Source: Rhizobium ecuadorense (lineage in GTDB: Bacteria > Pseudomonadota > Alphaproteobacteria > Rhizobiales > Rhizobiaceae). Taken from it: DNA of 64,000 nt. Shown here one piece after another: positions 8,556 to 18,303 of this stretch. The stretch is taken from positions 186,001-250,000 of the forward strand of contig NZ_LFIO01001065.1 in assembly GCF_001187535.1 (NCBI RefSeq), read 5' to 3'. The notes under the pieces were generated by a model, which was not told the DNA's origin, searched no databases, and was given only the letters and a program-made list of their open reading frames with translations. Position 1 is the stretch's first letter; each line of letters begins with the position of its first letter. The translations under genes and the position numbers were made by a program.

Positions 8556-8767
8556 CGTCTTAACCTTTGGTTCTTCTGAAACAGCCAGAGCGCTCGACAC
8601 TGATCCTTTGGAACTGGCCTCAGGACTTTGCCCTTCAGGGCGGGAGCGGGTTCGCCATTCTTTGTTTGCTGGCAGACGGGGATAACCCCATTTCCGCGTG
8701 CGCCAATACACGAAAGGCCGGGGCTTGTCATCCCTCGCACGACATTTTTGTGAAGAGGAGGCTGGAA

Positions 8768-9469
8768 TCAGCCGTTTTTCTCGGTTTTCGCCCTTTCCAG
8801 GAGGTCCGGCCGCCGCTCCCGCGTCAGCCGCACCGCCTCCTGGTGCCGCCATTTCTCGATGGCGCCGTGATTGCCCGATGTCAGAATCGCGGGGATTTCC
8901 CGGCCTTCCCACGCCTGCGGCCTGGTGTAATGCGGATGTTCCAGCAGCCCGCCTTCGAAGCTTTCGTGCAGGCCGGAAAGATCGTTGCCCATGACGCCGG
9001 GCAGGATGCGGATGATCGCGTCGAGCACGATCAGCGCCGCCGGCTCGCCGCCTGACAGAACGTAGTCGCCGATCGAGACCTCCTCCAGTCCGCGCGCCTC
9101 GATCACCCGCTGGTCGACGCCCTCGAAGCGGCCGCAGACGATGATGACGCCATCGCCTGAAGCAAGCGCGCGCACACGCTCCTGCGTCAGCGGCCGGCCG
9201 CGCGGGCTCATCAGCAGGCGCGGGCGGGTATCGTTATCAGGGGTGCTGTCGATCGCGCGGGCGAGAACGTCGGGTTTCAGCACCATGCCGGCGCCGCCGC
9301 CGGCCGGGGTGTCGTCGACGGTGCGGTGCTTGTCGGTCGCGAAATCGCGGATCTGCACCGCATCCAGCGACCATTGCCCGCGCTCCATCGCCTTGCCGGC
9401 GAGCGAGAAGCCCAGATGCCCCGGAAACATTTCCGGATAGAGTGTCAGCACGCTCGCCCGGAAGGCCAT
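8768..9469 (-). CDS. trmD: tRNA (guanine(37)-N1)-methyltransferase
   Basis: TrmD methylates G37 of tRNAs reading CNN codons and prevents +1 frameshifting, using S-adenosylmethionine in a trefoil-knot (SPOUT) fold. Family marks: [10 protein letters not shown] at the N-terminus, [16 protein letters not shown], the cofactor site [11 protein letters not shown] and [20 protein letters not shown]. It is 233-234 residues. The ATG at 9469 overlaps the rimM stop by one base (TGATG), indicating translational coupling; a GTG one codon earlier is also possible. Confidence 0.96.
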   Translation of the reverse strand: MAFRASVLTLYPEMFPGHLGFSLAGKAMERGQWSLDAVQIRDFATDKHRTVDDTPAGGGAGMVLKPDVLARAIDSTPDNDTRPRLLMSPRGRPLTQERVRALASGDGVIIVCGRFEGVDQRVIEARGLEEVSIGDYVLSGGEPAALIVLDAIIRILPGVMGNDLSGLHESFEGGLLEHPHYTRPQAWEGREIPAILTSGNHGAIEKWRHQEAVRLTRERRPDLLERAKTEKNG

Positions 9470-10038
9470 CACTTCTTCTTTTTCGGCTTGTCCGCGGTGA
9501 ATTTCGAAAGCTCTTCGGGATCGTCGACCAGCCCCGCCGCCAGCGGGTCGATCAGCAATGTGCCGGCCTCGAGGTCGATCTCCAGCACCGAGGCTTCGGA
9601 GAAGGGGATCAGCACCGGGCGCTTGCCCGGACCCTTGAGTTCCAGCAAATCGCCGGCGCCGAAATCGAAGACGCCAGTGACGGTGCCATAGCTGGCACCC
9701 TTGTCGTCGCGTGCTTCGAGACCTTCGAGATCGGCATAGTAGAACTCGTCATCTTCAAGCTCCTCGTCCGGCAGGTTGTCGCGCTCGATATAGAGTTCGA
9801 GCCCGTTCAGCGCCTCGGCGGCATTGCGGTCGTTGACGCCGCGGAAACGGACGACGACCACATTCTTCGTCTCGCGGATTTCGAGGACTTCGAAGCTGCG
9901 GCCGTCCATGCTGTGCAGGTGGCCGTAGTCGCCAAGGGCGCTCGGATCGGCCGTGTAGGCCTTGGCGCGCACCTCTCCCCGGAGGCCTTGCGCGCCGCCG
10001 ATCGTCGCCATCAGAACGGGGTTTTCAAGCTTTGTCAT
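9469..10038 (-). CDS. rimM: Ribosome maturation factor RimM
   Basis: RimM helps assemble the 30S head around S19 and binds 16S rRNA helices near it. The 189-residue protein has the N-terminal RimM barrel ([24 protein letters not shown]) and the PRC-barrel ([40 protein letters not shown]). It ends in a lysine run. ATG 10038 has AAGGAA just upstream and matches the family start better than ATG 10050. It sits between rpsP and trmD as in most bacteria. Confidence 0.95.
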   Translation of the reverse strand: MTKLENPVLMATIGGAQGLRGEVRAKAYTADPSALGDYGHLHSMDGRSFEVLEIRETKNVVVVRFRGVNDRNAAEALNGLELYIERDNLPDEELEDDEFYYADLEGLEARDDKGASYGTVTGVFDFGAGDLLELKGPGKRPVLIPFSEASVLEIDLEAGTLLIDPLAAGLVDDPEELSKFTADKPKKKK

Positions 10039-10153
10039 GGGTTCCTTCATGTGAAGCCGAAAGACAGGTTTCTCATAAACGAAGTGCGGGTAATTGGAAA
10101 CGAAAACGGGCGGCATGTCGCCATGCCGCCCGTTAGACAGGGGATTGTCCCGA

Positions 10154-10525
10154 TTATTCCGCGGCGTCGGCAGCAGCAGCGGCGGCGTCAGCCACCTTCT
10201 GAGCCTTTTCGGCGGCGCGCTCCTGGGCGCGCTTGCCCGGCTTTGCCTTGACCGGGTTGTTCTTGGCTTCGCGCTTGGCAACGCCGGCTTCATCGAGGAA
10301 GCGCAGAACGCGGTCGGTCGGCTGGGCGCCGTTTTCGATCCAGTGCTTGATGCGCTCGGCGTTCAGCTGAACGCGCTTCTCGTCGTCCTTGGCGAGCATC
10401 GGGTTCCAGGAACCGAGGTTTTCGAGGAAGCGGCCGTCACGCGGGCTGCGCGCATCGGCGAGAACGACGTGGTAGTACGGGCGCTTCTTGGAGCCACCGC
10501 GGGCGAGACGAATTTTCAGTGCCAT
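10154..10525 (-). CDS. rpsP: 30S ribosomal protein S16
   Basis: S16, 123 residues. The conserved core [21 protein letters not shown] is at the N-terminus, followed by [14 protein letters not shown] and [17 protein letters not shown]. Beyond about residue 85 is a basic then alanine-rich extension ([18 protein letters not shown]..), longer than in E. coli (82 residues). A strong AAGGAG ribosome-binding site precedes ATG 10525. It is the third gene of the ffh operon and precedes rimM by about 115 bp. Confidence 0.97.
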
Positions 10526-10569
10526 GTTCTTTACTCCTTAGGCTTTTCTTGATCGCCTGATCAGGCGGG

Positions 10570-10890
10570 TTATCGGGCTGCGGCGCTTTGTTCAGCGTGA
10601 TCCGCAGCGATCTGCTCATGATGCCGGATGACTTCCTTGATGACGAAGTTCAGGAACTTCTCGGCGAAATCCGGGTCCAGATTGGCGGCTTTCGCCAGCT
10701 GGCGAAGGCGTTCGATCTGGTATTCCTCGCGCGCCGGATCGGCCGGCGGCAGATTGTATTTGGCCTTCAGCACGCCGACCTCTTTGGTGCAGCGGAAGCG
10801 TTCGGCCAGCATGTGCACGAGAGCGGCGTCGATATTGTCGATCGACTGACGATAGCTCGCGAGCTGGGCTTTGACGTTTGGATCAATCAT
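10570..10890 (-). CDS. Chorismate mutase (AroQ class)
   Basis: Converts chorismate to prephenate for phenylalanine and tyrosine synthesis. It is a 106-residue all-helical AroQ-type monofunctional enzyme. The sequence shows SYRQSIDNIDAALVHMLAERFR, a following Lys in VGVLKAKYNLPP, then DPAREEYQIERLRQLA and FAEKFLNFVIKEVIRHH, matching the three-helix family. ATG 10890 is the start; a longer frame above it overlaps ffh. It lies only 16 bp after ffh. Its place between ffh and rpsP is a conserved rhizobial arrangement with no obvious functional reason. Confidence 0.9.
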   Translation of the reverse strand: MIDPNVKAQLASYRQSIDNIDAALVHMLAERFRCTKEVGVLKAKYNLPPADPAREEYQIERLRQLAKAANLDPDFAEKFLNFVIKEVIRHHEQIAADHAEQSAAAR

Positions 10891-10906
10891 GGGGCAAGCG
10901 ATCCTT

Positions 10907-12481
10907 TCACTTCTTCTTCGGCAATCCGGGCAATCCCGGGAAACCACCGCCCAGACCCGGCAGCTTGGCGCCGCCGAGGCCAGGCAAACCACCCGGCAGA
11001 CCGCCGAGACCGGGCATACCCCCACCCGGCTTTCCAAGTCCCGCTGCTTCGGCCTGCTTCTGCAGGGCCTCGAGCTGGCGGGGATCGATATTCGAGAGAT
11101 CGGGCATGCCACCCATGCCGCCGCCAAGCCCCATCTTGCCGGCAAGGCCGCCCATCATCTGCTTCATCATGCCGCCTTTGCCCTTGCCGCCCATCATCTT
11201 CATCATGTCGGCCATCTGGCGGTGCATCTTCAGAAGCTTGTTGATGGCGGCGGCATCGGTGCCGGAGCCGGCGGCGATGCGCTTCTTGCGCGAATGCTTG
11301 AGCAGGTCGGGATTGGCGCGCTCGGCCCTGGTCATCGACTGGATGATGGCGATCTGGCGGCCGAAAAGCCTGTCGTCGAGGCCGGCGGCGGCCATCTTGT
11401 CCTTCATGCCGGCCATGCCGGGCATCATTCCCATGATGCCGCCCATGCCGCCCATCTTCTGCATCTGGCGCAGCTGGTCGGCGAGGTCGTCGAGGTCGAA
11501 CTTGCCCTTGGCCATCTTGGCAGCCATGGCGGCCGCCTTCTCGGCGTCGATATTCTCGGCGGCGCGCTCGACGAGCGAGACGATGTCGCCCATGCCAAGG
11601 ATGCGGTCGGCGATGCGGCGGGGATGGAACTCCTCGAGCTCGCTCATCTTCTCGCCGACGCCGATCAGCTTGATCGGTTTGCCGGTGACGGCGCGCATCG
11701 AAAGGGCGGCACCGCCGCGGCCGTCGCCGTCCATGCGGGTCAGCACCAGACCGGTGATGCCGACGCGTTCGTCGAAGTTGCGGGCGAGGTTGACGGCGTC
11801 CTGACCGGTCAAGCTGTCGGCGACCAGCAGGATTTCATGCGGGTTCGAGCGCTTCTTGATGTCGGCCATCTCGACCATCAAGGGCTCGTCGATATGGGTG
11901 CGGCCGGCGGTGTCGAGGATGACGACGTCATGGCCGCCAAGTCTTGCCGCCTGCACGGCGCGGGCGGCGATATCGGTCGGCGACTGGCCGGATATGATGG
12001 GCAGCGTATCGATGCTGGCCTGGGCGCCGAGCTGGCGAAGCTGCTCCTGGGCTGCCGGACGGCGCGTGTCGAGCGACGCCATCAGCACTTTCTTCTTATC
12101 GCGCGTCGACAGGCGATGGGCGATCTTGGCTGACGTCGTCGTCTTGCCGGAGCCCTGCAGGCCGACCATCATGACGACGACGGGGGCGGGCGCATGCAGG
12201 TCGATGCCGACGCCTTCGCCGCCCAGCATTTCGATCAGCTCGTCATGGACGATCTTGACGACCATCTGGCCGGGTTTGATCGACTTCAGGATCTCGGCGC
12301 CGACGGCCTTTTCACGCACGCGGTCGGTGAAGGAACGCACGACGTCGAGCGCGACGTCGGCCTCCAGCAACGCACGGCGAACCTCGCGCAGCGCTGCGGA
12401 AACATCGGCTTCCGAAAGCGCGCCACGGCCTGTCAGTCCATTCAGAATGGATCCAAGACGGTCCTGGAGGTTTTCAAACAT
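10907..12481 (-). CDS. ffh: Signal recognition particle protein Ffh
   Basis: The SRP54 GTPase, which with 4.5S RNA delivers nascent membrane proteins to FtsY. The 524-residue protein has an N domain (1-90), a G domain with GLQGSGKTTTSAKIA (P-loop), DTRRPAAQEQL, ILDTAGR, TRMDGDGRGGAAL and GEK, and a methionine-rich M domain from about 330. The last 100 residues are an unusually long Gly/Met/Pro-rich tail (repeats of GGMGG, LPGLGG). ATG 12481 begins MFENLQDRLGSIL. It is first in the operon. The 4.5S RNA gene was not found here. Confidence 0.97.
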   Translation of the reverse strand: MFENLQDRLGSILNGLTGRGALSEADVSAALREVRRALLEADVALDVVRSFTDRVREKAVGAEILKSIKPGQMVVKIVHDELIEMLGGEGVGIDLHAPAPVVVMMVGLQGSGKTTTSAKIAHRLSTRDKKKVLMASLDTRRPAAQEQLRQLGAQASIDTLPIISGQSPTDIAARAVQAARLGGHDVVILDTAGRTHIDEPLMVEMADIKKRSNPHEILLVADSLTGQDAVNLARNFDERVGITGLVLTRMDGDGRGGAALSMRAVTGKPIKLIGVGEKMSELEEFHPRRIADRILGMGDIVSLVERAAENIDAEKAAAMAAKMAKGKFDLDDLADQLRQMQKMGGMGGIMGMMPGMAGMKDKMAAAGLDDRLFGRQIAIIQSMTRAERANPDLLKHSRKKRIAAGSGTDAAAINKLLKMHRQMADMMKMMGGKGKGGMMKQMMGGLAGKMGLGGGMGGMPDLSNIDPRQLEALQKQAEAAGLGKPGGGMPGLGGLPGGLPGLGGAKLPGLGGGFPGLPGLPKKK

Positions 12482-12900
12482 CGGCTCTTCCTTGATACGT
12501 TTCGGGCGGGTTCTGTATGCCCGGAAACGTCGTGCTTTTCCTTGACGAAAACAAGACGCAAAGCCAAAAAGCACCCGAGGGCGCATCGCGCTGTCGGGTG
12601 TTGACCTCCGGGATCTCAGGTCCCGGTCGGCGGCTCGGAGTCATGCGGCTCGTCGCGGATTGGGCGCGATAAACAGGAAAGCCGGGCGAAAGTCAAGCGA
12701 ATGCGGACTGAAGACCGCAGAGCGGGCGTTTCGCGAGACTGCGCGGTCCTGATGCGACCGGTTAAATTTCCCGCGGACAGTCCAAACGCCATAGAGGCCA
12801 GTTGCAAAATATCCCAGTTGTGATTCTACTTTCTACTTAAGTGCATCTTGTAATGATTCGTGAATATCCTTGATGCCGGATGATCCGGCGGAGATATCGA
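12482..12900. other. Gene-free stretch between ffh and the small ORF
   Basis: About 420 bp that should carry the promoter of the ffh operon (minus strand) and that of the downstream small gene. A short hairpin (CCGGGA at 12608-12613 with TCCCGG at 12621-12626) lies near the ffh side. I looked for a 4.5S RNA-like motif and saw none. Confidence 0.5.
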
Positions 12901-13104
12901 ATGATAAGTCCTGATATTGAGAGCTGGGCACTGGCACGAGCCCATCATATTGTCCTGAACGAAGGCCTTAGTCTTGCAAAAGCGGCACAGGATCTGGACC
13001 GCAAGCGGTCCCGCTCGCTGGTCTACGAGCTGAGAAAGGTCATCACCGCCGCCATCGTCGAAGCGCATACGGCGTCTTTTGCTTCCGATGGTGTTGAGCG
13101 GTAA
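12901..13104 (+). CDS. Small hypothetical protein, possibly HTH-like
   Basis: A 67-residue protein that I do not recognise. It starts at ATG 12901 after a CGGAGA ribosome-binding site; an ATG seven codons earlier is less well placed. The sequence is largely helical, with a segment LSLAKAAQDLDRKRSRSLVYELRK that could form a helix-turn-helix. This is a guess from pattern only. It stands alone upstream of dapF on the same strand, separated by 110 bp. Confidence 0.5.
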   Translation: MISPDIESWALARAHHIVLNEGLSLAKAAQDLDRKRSRSLVYELRKVITAAIVEAHTASFASDGVER

Positions 13105-13214
13105 AGCCGGACTGTCCCTAAGCGGCGGCCGGCGGCATAGGTGCGCGGCACTCACCCACTGGTAATTCCTTCGCATTTCCGCCATATACAGCGGAAACAC
13201 GGACGGAAGATATT

Positions 13215-14120
13215 ATGAGCGCAACGGTCGAATTCGCCAGGATGAACGGGCTTGGCAACAAGATCCTGGTCGTCGACATGCGCGGTCGGCCCGACAAGGT
13301 GATGCCCGCGGCGGCGGTGGCACTCAATGCCGACCCGCAGACCGAGTTCGACCAGATCATGGCGATCCATGATCCGAAGGCCGACGGCACCGATGCCTTC
13401 ATCGATATCCTGAATTCCGACGGCTCGAAGGCGCAGGCCTGCGGCAACGGCACGCGTTGCGTCGTGCAGGCGCTGGCCGCCGAAACCGGCCGCAGGGCCT
13501 TCACCTTCCAGACGGTCGCCGGCATCCTCAACGCCGTCGAACACGAGGACGGGACGATCTCCGTCGATATGGGCCGGCCGGTCTTCGATTGGAACAAGAT
13601 CCCGCTGGCGGAAGAATTCCACGATACCAGCCGCATCGAACTGCAGATCGGCCCGATCGACAATCCGGTGCTGCATTCGCCGTCTGTCATGTCGATGGGC
13701 AATCCGCATGCGATCTTCTGGGTGGACCGGGACGTGATGTCCTACGATCTCGCCCGTTTCGGGCCGTTGCTGGAAAACCATCCGATGTTTCCCGAGCGCG
13801 CCAATATCACGCTGGCGCAGGTGACCTCGCCGACATCGATGACGACGCGCACCTGGGAGCGCGGTGCGGGGCTGACGCTTGCCTGCGGCTCGGCAGCCTG
13901 TTCCGCCGCCGTCAGCGCTGCGCGCACCGGGCGCACCGGCCGCAAGGTGACGATCAACGTGGCGAGCGCCAAGCCGCCGGCTGTGCTGTCGATCGAATGG
14001 CGCGAGCGCGACGATCACGTCATCATGACCGGCCCGGCCGAATGGGAATGGTCGGGCAGGCTCGATCCCTCGACCGGCCTGTGGTCACGGGACGCGGACC
14101 GGGGAGCCGAGGCGCAGTGA
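13215..14120 (+). CDS. dapF: Diaminopimelate epimerase
   Basis: Converts LL- to meso-diaminopimelate for lysine and peptidoglycan synthesis. The 301 residues are normal for rhizobia. The two catalytic cysteines are visible in [10 protein letters not shown] (about residue 76) and [11 protein letters not shown] (about residue 223). [15 protein letters not shown] is the conserved N-terminus. It starts a plus-strand run (dapF-mtaB-ftsY and on). Its stop TGA overlaps the GTG of mtaB by 4 bp. Confidence 0.96.
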   Translation: MSATVEFARMNGLGNKILVVDMRGRPDKVMPAAAVALNADPQTEFDQIMAIHDPKADGTDAFIDILNSDGSKAQACGNGTRCVVQALAAETGRRAFTFQTVAGILNAVEHEDGTISVDMGRPVFDWNKIPLAEEFHDTSRIELQIGPIDNPVLHSPSVMSMGNPHAIFWVDRDVMSYDLARFGPLLENHPMFPERANITLAQVTSPTSMTTRTWERGAGLTLACGSAACSAAVSAARTGRTGRKVTINVASAKPPAVLSIEWRERDDHVIMTGPAEWEWSGRLDPSTGLWSRDADRGAEAQ

Positions 14121-15391
14121 GCGGCATCGAGGTCATTACCTTCGGCTGCCGCCTCAACACATATGAATCCGAAGTGATGAAGGCGCAGGCCGAGAAGGCC
14201 GGGCTCAACAATGCCATCCTGGTCAACACCTGTGCGGTGACCGGCGAGGCCGTGCGCCAGGCCCGCCAGGCGATCCGCCGGGCACGGCGCGACAATCCGC
14301 ATGCCCGCATCATCGTCACCGGCTGTGCCGCGCAGACTGAGAAACAGACCTTCGCTGAAATGGCGGAAGTCGATGCCGTGCTCGGCAACGAGGAGAAGCT
14401 TTCGAGCGCTTCCTATCGCAGCCTGCCGGATTTCGGCGTTTCGGCCGAGGAGAAGCTGCGCGTCAACGACATCATGAGCGTCAAGGCGACGGCGCCGCAG
14501 ATGGTGAGGCACATCGACGGCCACGTGCGCGCCTTCATCCAGGTGCAGAACGGCTGCGACCACCGCTGCACCTTCTGCATCATCCCCTATGGCCGCGGCA
14601 ACTCCCGCTCGGTGCCGATGGGAGCGGTCGTCGACCAGGCCCGTAAGCTCGCCGACAGCGGCTACCGCGAAATCGTGCTGACCGGGGTCGATGCCACCAG
14701 TTATGGCGGCGATCTGCCGGGCGCGCCGACGCTCGGGCTTCTGGCCAAGACGCTCCTGAAGCAGATTCCCGATATTCGTCGCCTCAGGCTTTCCTCGATC
14801 GACAGCATCGAGGCCGACGCCCATCTGATGGACCTCATCGCCGATGAGCCGCGCTTCATGCCGCATCTGCATCTATCGTTGCAGCATGGTGACGACATGA
14901 TCCTGAAGCGGATGAAGCGCCGGCATTCGCGCGCCGATGCGCTGCGTTTCATCGAAGAGGCGCGCCGCCTCCGCCCCGAAATGAGCTTCGGCGCCGATAT
15001 GATCGCCGGCTTCCCGACGGAGACGGAAGAGATGTTCGGCAATGCTGTGCGGCTGGCCGAAGAGGCCGACATCGCGCATCTGCATGTCTTCCCCTACAGC
15101 CCGCGCCCCGGCACGCCAGCCGCCCGCATGCCGCAGCTCGACCGGTCGCTGGTCAAGAAGCGCGCCGCCAGGCTGCGCGCCGCTGGACATAGGCTGCATC
15201 TATCCCATCTCGACGGCATGGTCGGAACCCGGCAATGGCTGCTTGTCGAAAACAACGGCCTGGCGCATACGGAGAACTTTACGCTGGTCGCAGCACCCGG
15301 CCTTCGCCCCGGCGACCTTGTGCCGGCCACGATCACCGGCCACAATGGCAAACATCTCGACATGCAATTGACGGCCGCCGCCGCGGCCTGA
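14117..15391 (+). CDS. mtaB: tRNA t6A37 methylthiotransferase MtaB
   Basis: A radical-SAM enzyme that adds a methylthio group to t6A at position 37 of ANN-decoding tRNAs. The N-terminal UPF0004 domain carries three cysteines for one Fe-S cluster ([22 protein letters not shown]). The radical-SAM motif is CDHRCTFC at about residue 149, followed by GRGNSRS. The C-terminal TRAM-like part closes the 424-residue protein. The start is GTG 14117, in a GTGA overlap with the dapF stop. The gene is known in the same position in other Rhizobiales. Confidence 0.94.
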   Translation: MSGIEVITFGCRLNTYESEVMKAQAEKAGLNNAILVNTCAVTGEAVRQARQAIRRARRDNPHARIIVTGCAAQTEKQTFAEMAEVDAVLGNEEKLSSASYRSLPDFGVSAEEKLRVNDIMSVKATAPQMVRHIDGHVRAFIQVQNGCDHRCTFCIIPYGRGNSRSVPMGAVVDQARKLADSGYREIVLTGVDATSYGGDLPGAPTLGLLAKTLLKQIPDIRRLRLSSIDSIEADAHLMDLIADEPRFMPHLHLSLQHGDDMILKRMKRRHSRADALRFIEEARRLRPEMSFGADMIAGFPTETEEMFGNAVRLAEEADIAHLHVFPYSPRPGTPAARMPQLDRSLVKKRAARLRAAGHRLHLSHLDGMVGTRQWLLVENNGLAHTENFTLVAAPGLRPGDLVPATITGHNGKHLDMQLTAAAAA

Positions 15392-15408
15392 CTTTTCACG
15401 GAATCCCC

Positions 15409-16971
15409 ATGGCGCTCAGTTTCATCAAAAAGGTCTTCACCTTCGGCAAGGACAAGCCGGCGGAAGAGCCCGTGCCCGATGCCGTGGTAAGGGAGCTCGA
15501 GCCGCGCTCGCGCGCGGAGGATCTGCCGGTCGCGGATGATCCGGTTCTTCCCGAGGAGATGGATACGGCGGGCGGACCGGCGGGGGATATTGATGAAGCG
15601 TCAGTAGAGCCGGAACCTGTCGACGCTGAAACGGAAGTGCTGCCGCCGGCCGATCATCTGGCCGACATGGGCGTCGTGCCATTGTCGCTGCTGGAGGCCG
15701 AGGCGGAGGCGGAGGAAAATACCCCCCCTACCCTGCCGGGCGTCCCCCCCACAGGTGGAGGGACTGAGCAATTGGATGCCGCTCGCCAGACGATGGATGC
15801 GCAGAGTGAGCCGGCCGCTTCGGATGATGCCGTCAATACGGCGGAAAACATTGCCGCGAGTTTCCCCCCACCTGTGGGGGGGATGCCCGGCAGGGTAGGG
15901 GGGGAGGCTACGGACGGCGACATCTCAGCCGAAGCGCCTCTGCCACCATCGGAGCCGATGGAATCGGCGCCAGCCGTTGAGCCGATCCTCCCCAAAGGCT
16001 TCGCCACCGGCCCGGCAATCGTCGAATCGCAGCCCATCACCCCACAGCCGAAACCCAGCTGGTTCCAGCGCCTGCGCAACGGTCTCGCGCGCACCTCCTC
16101 GCAGCTGACCGGCCAGATCACCGCGCTTTTTACCAAGCGCAAGCTGGATGACGAGACGCTGCAGGATCTCGAAGACCTGCTGATCCAGGCTGATCTCGGC
16201 GTCGAGACCGCGCTGCGGGTCACCGATACGCTCGCTTCCGAGCGCTACGGCAAGGACGTCACCGGCGAGGATGTCAGCCGGATCATGGCGTCCGAAATCG
16301 CCAAGGTTCTGAAGCCGGTCGCCAAGCCGCTGCAGCTCGACCTCTCGCACAAGCCGCATGTCATCCTCGTCGTCGGCGTCAACGGCACCGGCAAGACGAC
16401 GACGATCGGCAAGCTGGCGGCAAAACTTTCCGGCGCCGGGCTGAAGGTGATGCTGGCCGCTGGCGACACCTTCCGTGCCGCGGCGATCGAGCAGCTGAAG
16501 ATCTGGGCCGAGCGAACGAATTCCGAATTCATCGGCACCAAGCTTGGCGCCGACGCCGCCGGCCTTGCTTATGACGCCTTCGAACAGGCGAAAGCCCGGA
16601 AATGCGACGTGCTGATCGTCGATACCGCCGGCCGCCTGCAGAACAAGGCCGAGCTGATGGCCGAGCTCGAGAAGATCGTGCGTGTGCTCGGCAAGCTCGA
16701 TCCCGATGCGCCGCACACCGTGCTGCAGACGCTCGACGCGACGACGGGGCAGAATGCGCTGAGCCAGGTCGAGATCTTCCGCAACGTCGCCGGCGTCAAC
16801 GGGCTGATCATGACCAAGCTCGACGGCACGGCACGCGGCGGCATCCTCGTCGCCATTTCCGCCAAGCACAAGCTGCCGGTCTACTTCATCGGCGTCGGTG
16901 AGGGTGTCGACGATCTGGAGCCGTTCGAAGCCGAGGATTTCGCGCATGCCATTGCCGGACTTCCCCAATGA
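15409..16971 (+). CDS. ftsY: Signal recognition particle receptor FtsY
   Basis: The membrane-associated GTPase that docks the SRP-ribosome complex. The NG domain is in the C-terminal 300 residues: GVNGTGKTTTIGKLA (P-loop), AAGDTFRAAAIEQL, IVDTAGRLQN, TKLDGTARGG and GVGEGVDDLEPF. The N-terminal A domain (1-215) is acidic and variable. It contains two Pro/Gly-rich inserts, at about residues 105-118 and 151-166, encoded by the two arms of a RIME-like inverted repeat. ATG 15409 starts MALSFIKKVF. The total of 520 residues is long for the family because of the A domain. Confidence 0.96.
   Translation: MALSFIKKVFTFGKDKPAEEPVPDAVVRELEPRSRAEDLPVADDPVLPEEMDTAGGPAGDIDEASVEPEPVDAETEVLPPADHLADMGVVPLSLLEAEAEAEENTPPTLPGVPPTGGGTEQLDAARQTMDAQSEPAASDDAVNTAENIAASFPPPVGGMPGRVGGEATDGDISAEAPLPPSEPMESAPAVEPILPKGFATGPAIVESQPITPQPKPSWFQRLRNGLARTSSQLTGQITALFTKRKLDDETLQDLEDLLIQADLGVETALRVTDTLASERYGKDVTGEDVSRIMASEIAKVLKPVAKPLQLDLSHKPHVILVVGVNGTGKTTTIGKLAAKLSGAGLKVMLAAGDTFRAAAIEQLKIWAERTNSEFIGTKLGADAAGLAYDAFEQAKARKCDVLIVDTAGRLQNKAELMAELEKIVRVLGKLDPDAPHTVLQTLDATTGQNALSQVEIFRNVAGVNGLIMTKLDGTARGGILVAISAKHKLPVYFIGVGEGVDDLEPFEAEDFAHAIAGLPQ
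15722..15904. repeat. RIME-like paired palindrome inside ftsY
   Basis: Left arm 15722-15763 and right arm 15863-15904 are inverted copies, matching at 40 of 42 positions. Each arm itself contains the sub-palindromes CCCTGCCGGGC and CCCCACAGGTGGGG-like. The arms are separated by 99 bp. The design matches the element in the ccmA-ccmB gap and resembles Rhizobium-specific intergenic mosaic elements. Here it lies wholly within a coding frame and is translated without a stop. Confidence 0.85.
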
Positions 16972-17049
16972 TGCCACAGATATGCCGCCGAAAGCCTGCA
17001 AGGCACGACCGGCAACCAGATTGTCAGGAATAGCAGGTTTGACGAACGC

Positions 17050-17694
17050 ATGAGCACCGAAAGCGATATCACCCCCACCCCGGCCGACCGGCATCATCCG
17101 CTGCTGAAGCTGGCGCTGGAACTCGGGCCGCTGATGATCTTCTTCTTCGCCAATCTGCGCGGCCAGTGGCTGGTGGAGAAATTTCCTGCGCTTTCGGAGC
17201 TCGGTGGGCCGCTGTTCGTCGCAACCGGCCTCTTCATGGCGGCGACGATCCTTTCGCTTGTCGTTTCGAAGATCGTGCTCGGTCATCTGCCGATCATGCC
17301 CTTTGTCTCCGGCATCGTCGTCGTTATCTTCGGCTCGCTGTCGATCTGGCTGCAGAACGAGACCTTCATCAAGATGAAGCCGACCATCGTCAACGCGCTC
17401 TTCGGGGTGGCGCTGCTCGGCGGGCTCGCCTTCGGCCGATCGCTGCTCGGCTACGTCTTCAACGCCGCCTTCCAGCTCGATGCCGAAGGCTGGCGCAAGC
17501 TCACCATTCGCTGGGGCATCTTCTTTCTGTTCCTCGCCGTGCTGAACGAAGTTGTCTGGCGCAATTTTTCGGACGATACCTGGGTCGCCTTCAAGGTCTG
17601 GGGCACGATGCCGATCACCATCATCTTCACGCTGGCGCAGATGCCGCTGGTGCTCAAGCATAGCATCAACCTGGAAACGGACGGCGAAACGTGA
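17050..17694 (+). CDS. Septation protein A (YciB/IspZ family)
   Basis: An inner-membrane protein of 214 residues with five or six predicted transmembrane helices. Family marks: [17 protein letters not shown] near the N-terminus, [36 protein letters not shown] split as [10 protein letters not shown] and [10 protein letters not shown], and W(R)[10 protein letters not shown] later. YciB proteins affect cell-envelope synthesis and division; the exact activity is unknown. It follows ftsY by 78 bp and its stop overlaps the next GTG by 4 bp. Confidence 0.93.
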   Translation: MSTESDITPTPADRHHPLLKLALELGPLMIFFFANLRGQWLVEKFPALSELGGPLFVATGLFMAATILSLVVSKIVLGHLPIMPFVSGIVVVIFGSLSIWLQNETFIKMKPTIVNALFGVALLGGLAFGRSLLGYVFNAAFQLDAEGWRKLTIRWGIFFLFLAVLNEVVWRNFSDDTWVAFKVWGTMPITIIFTLAQMPLVLKHSINLETDGET

Positions 17695-18278
17695 GCGCTG
17701 CAGAGGCGGAAGATCGTGTGAGACACCAGAGCTTCTGGTTCGTCGCCTGCCTTGCGGTGCTGGTCGCCCAGATCGTCACCGAATATCTGATGGGCCGCGT
17801 GCCGATCTGCGCCTGCGGTTATGTCAAGCTGTGGGAGGGCGGGGTCAATACCAGCGGCAATTCGCAGCATCTGTCGGATTGGTACACGCCGTCGCATATC
17901 ATCCACGGCTTCCTGTTCTACGGGCTCGGCCATCTCGTCCTGCGCCGCAAGCCGCTGGCGGCACGGCTGCTGCTGGCGCTGGTGATCGAATCCGGCTGGG
18001 AGCTGCTGGAAAATTCCCCGCTCATCATCGACCGCTACCGCACGGCGACGATCGCGCTCGACTATTACGGCGACAGCATCCTGAATTCGGCAATGGACAC
18101 CGTCTTCATGTGCCTCGGTTTCTTCTTCGCGTCGCGCGCGCCGGTGGCGCTGACGGTGGCAATCGCCCTCTTCTTCGAAATTTTCACCGGCTATGTGATC
18201 CGCGATAATCTGACGCTGAACGTGGTGATGCTGATCTGGCCGGTGGAGGCGATCAAGGTCTGGCAGGGCGGGGTTTAG
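17691..18278 (+). CDS. DUF2585 (UPF0314) membrane protein
   Basis: A 195-residue integral membrane protein with about five hydrophobic segments, of unknown function. Recognisable features of the family are the [11 protein letters not shown] motif near residue 45, [12 protein letters not shown], and [18 protein letters not shown] in the middle, which contain conserved charged residues between helices. It starts at GTG 17691, in a GTGA overlap with the septation protein gene, and so is translationally coupled to it. The next gene (ccmG) is convergent. Confidence 0.88.
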   Translation: MSAAEAEDRVRHQSFWFVACLAVLVAQIVTEYLMGRVPICACGYVKLWEGGVNTSGNSQHLSDWYTPSHIIHGFLFYGLGHLVLRRKPLAARLLLALVIESGWELLENSPLIIDRYRTATIALDYYGDSILNSAMDTVFMCLGFFFASRAPVALTVAIALFFEIFTGYVIRDNLTLNVVMLIWPVEAIKVWQGGV

Positions 18279-18303
18279 GCCCAGGTCTTCACCCGGATGA
18301 AAC

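Noticed and set aside
10871..12133. A 420-codon open frame opposite ffh
   Set aside because: His/Ala/Gly-rich shadow of the ffh sequence with no family resemblance.
12482..12900. Possible 4.5S RNA gene next to ffh
   Set aside because: The conserved SRP RNA tip motif was not found on either strand.
15722..15904. The paired palindrome in ftsY read as a CRISPR or terminator
   Set aside because: There are only two arms, they are inverted and not direct, and the whole segment is an open part of ftsY.
15925..17661. A 578-codon minus-strand frame across ftsY and the septation protein gene
   Set aside because: It covers two well-supported genes in antisense, and its composition is that of a shadow.
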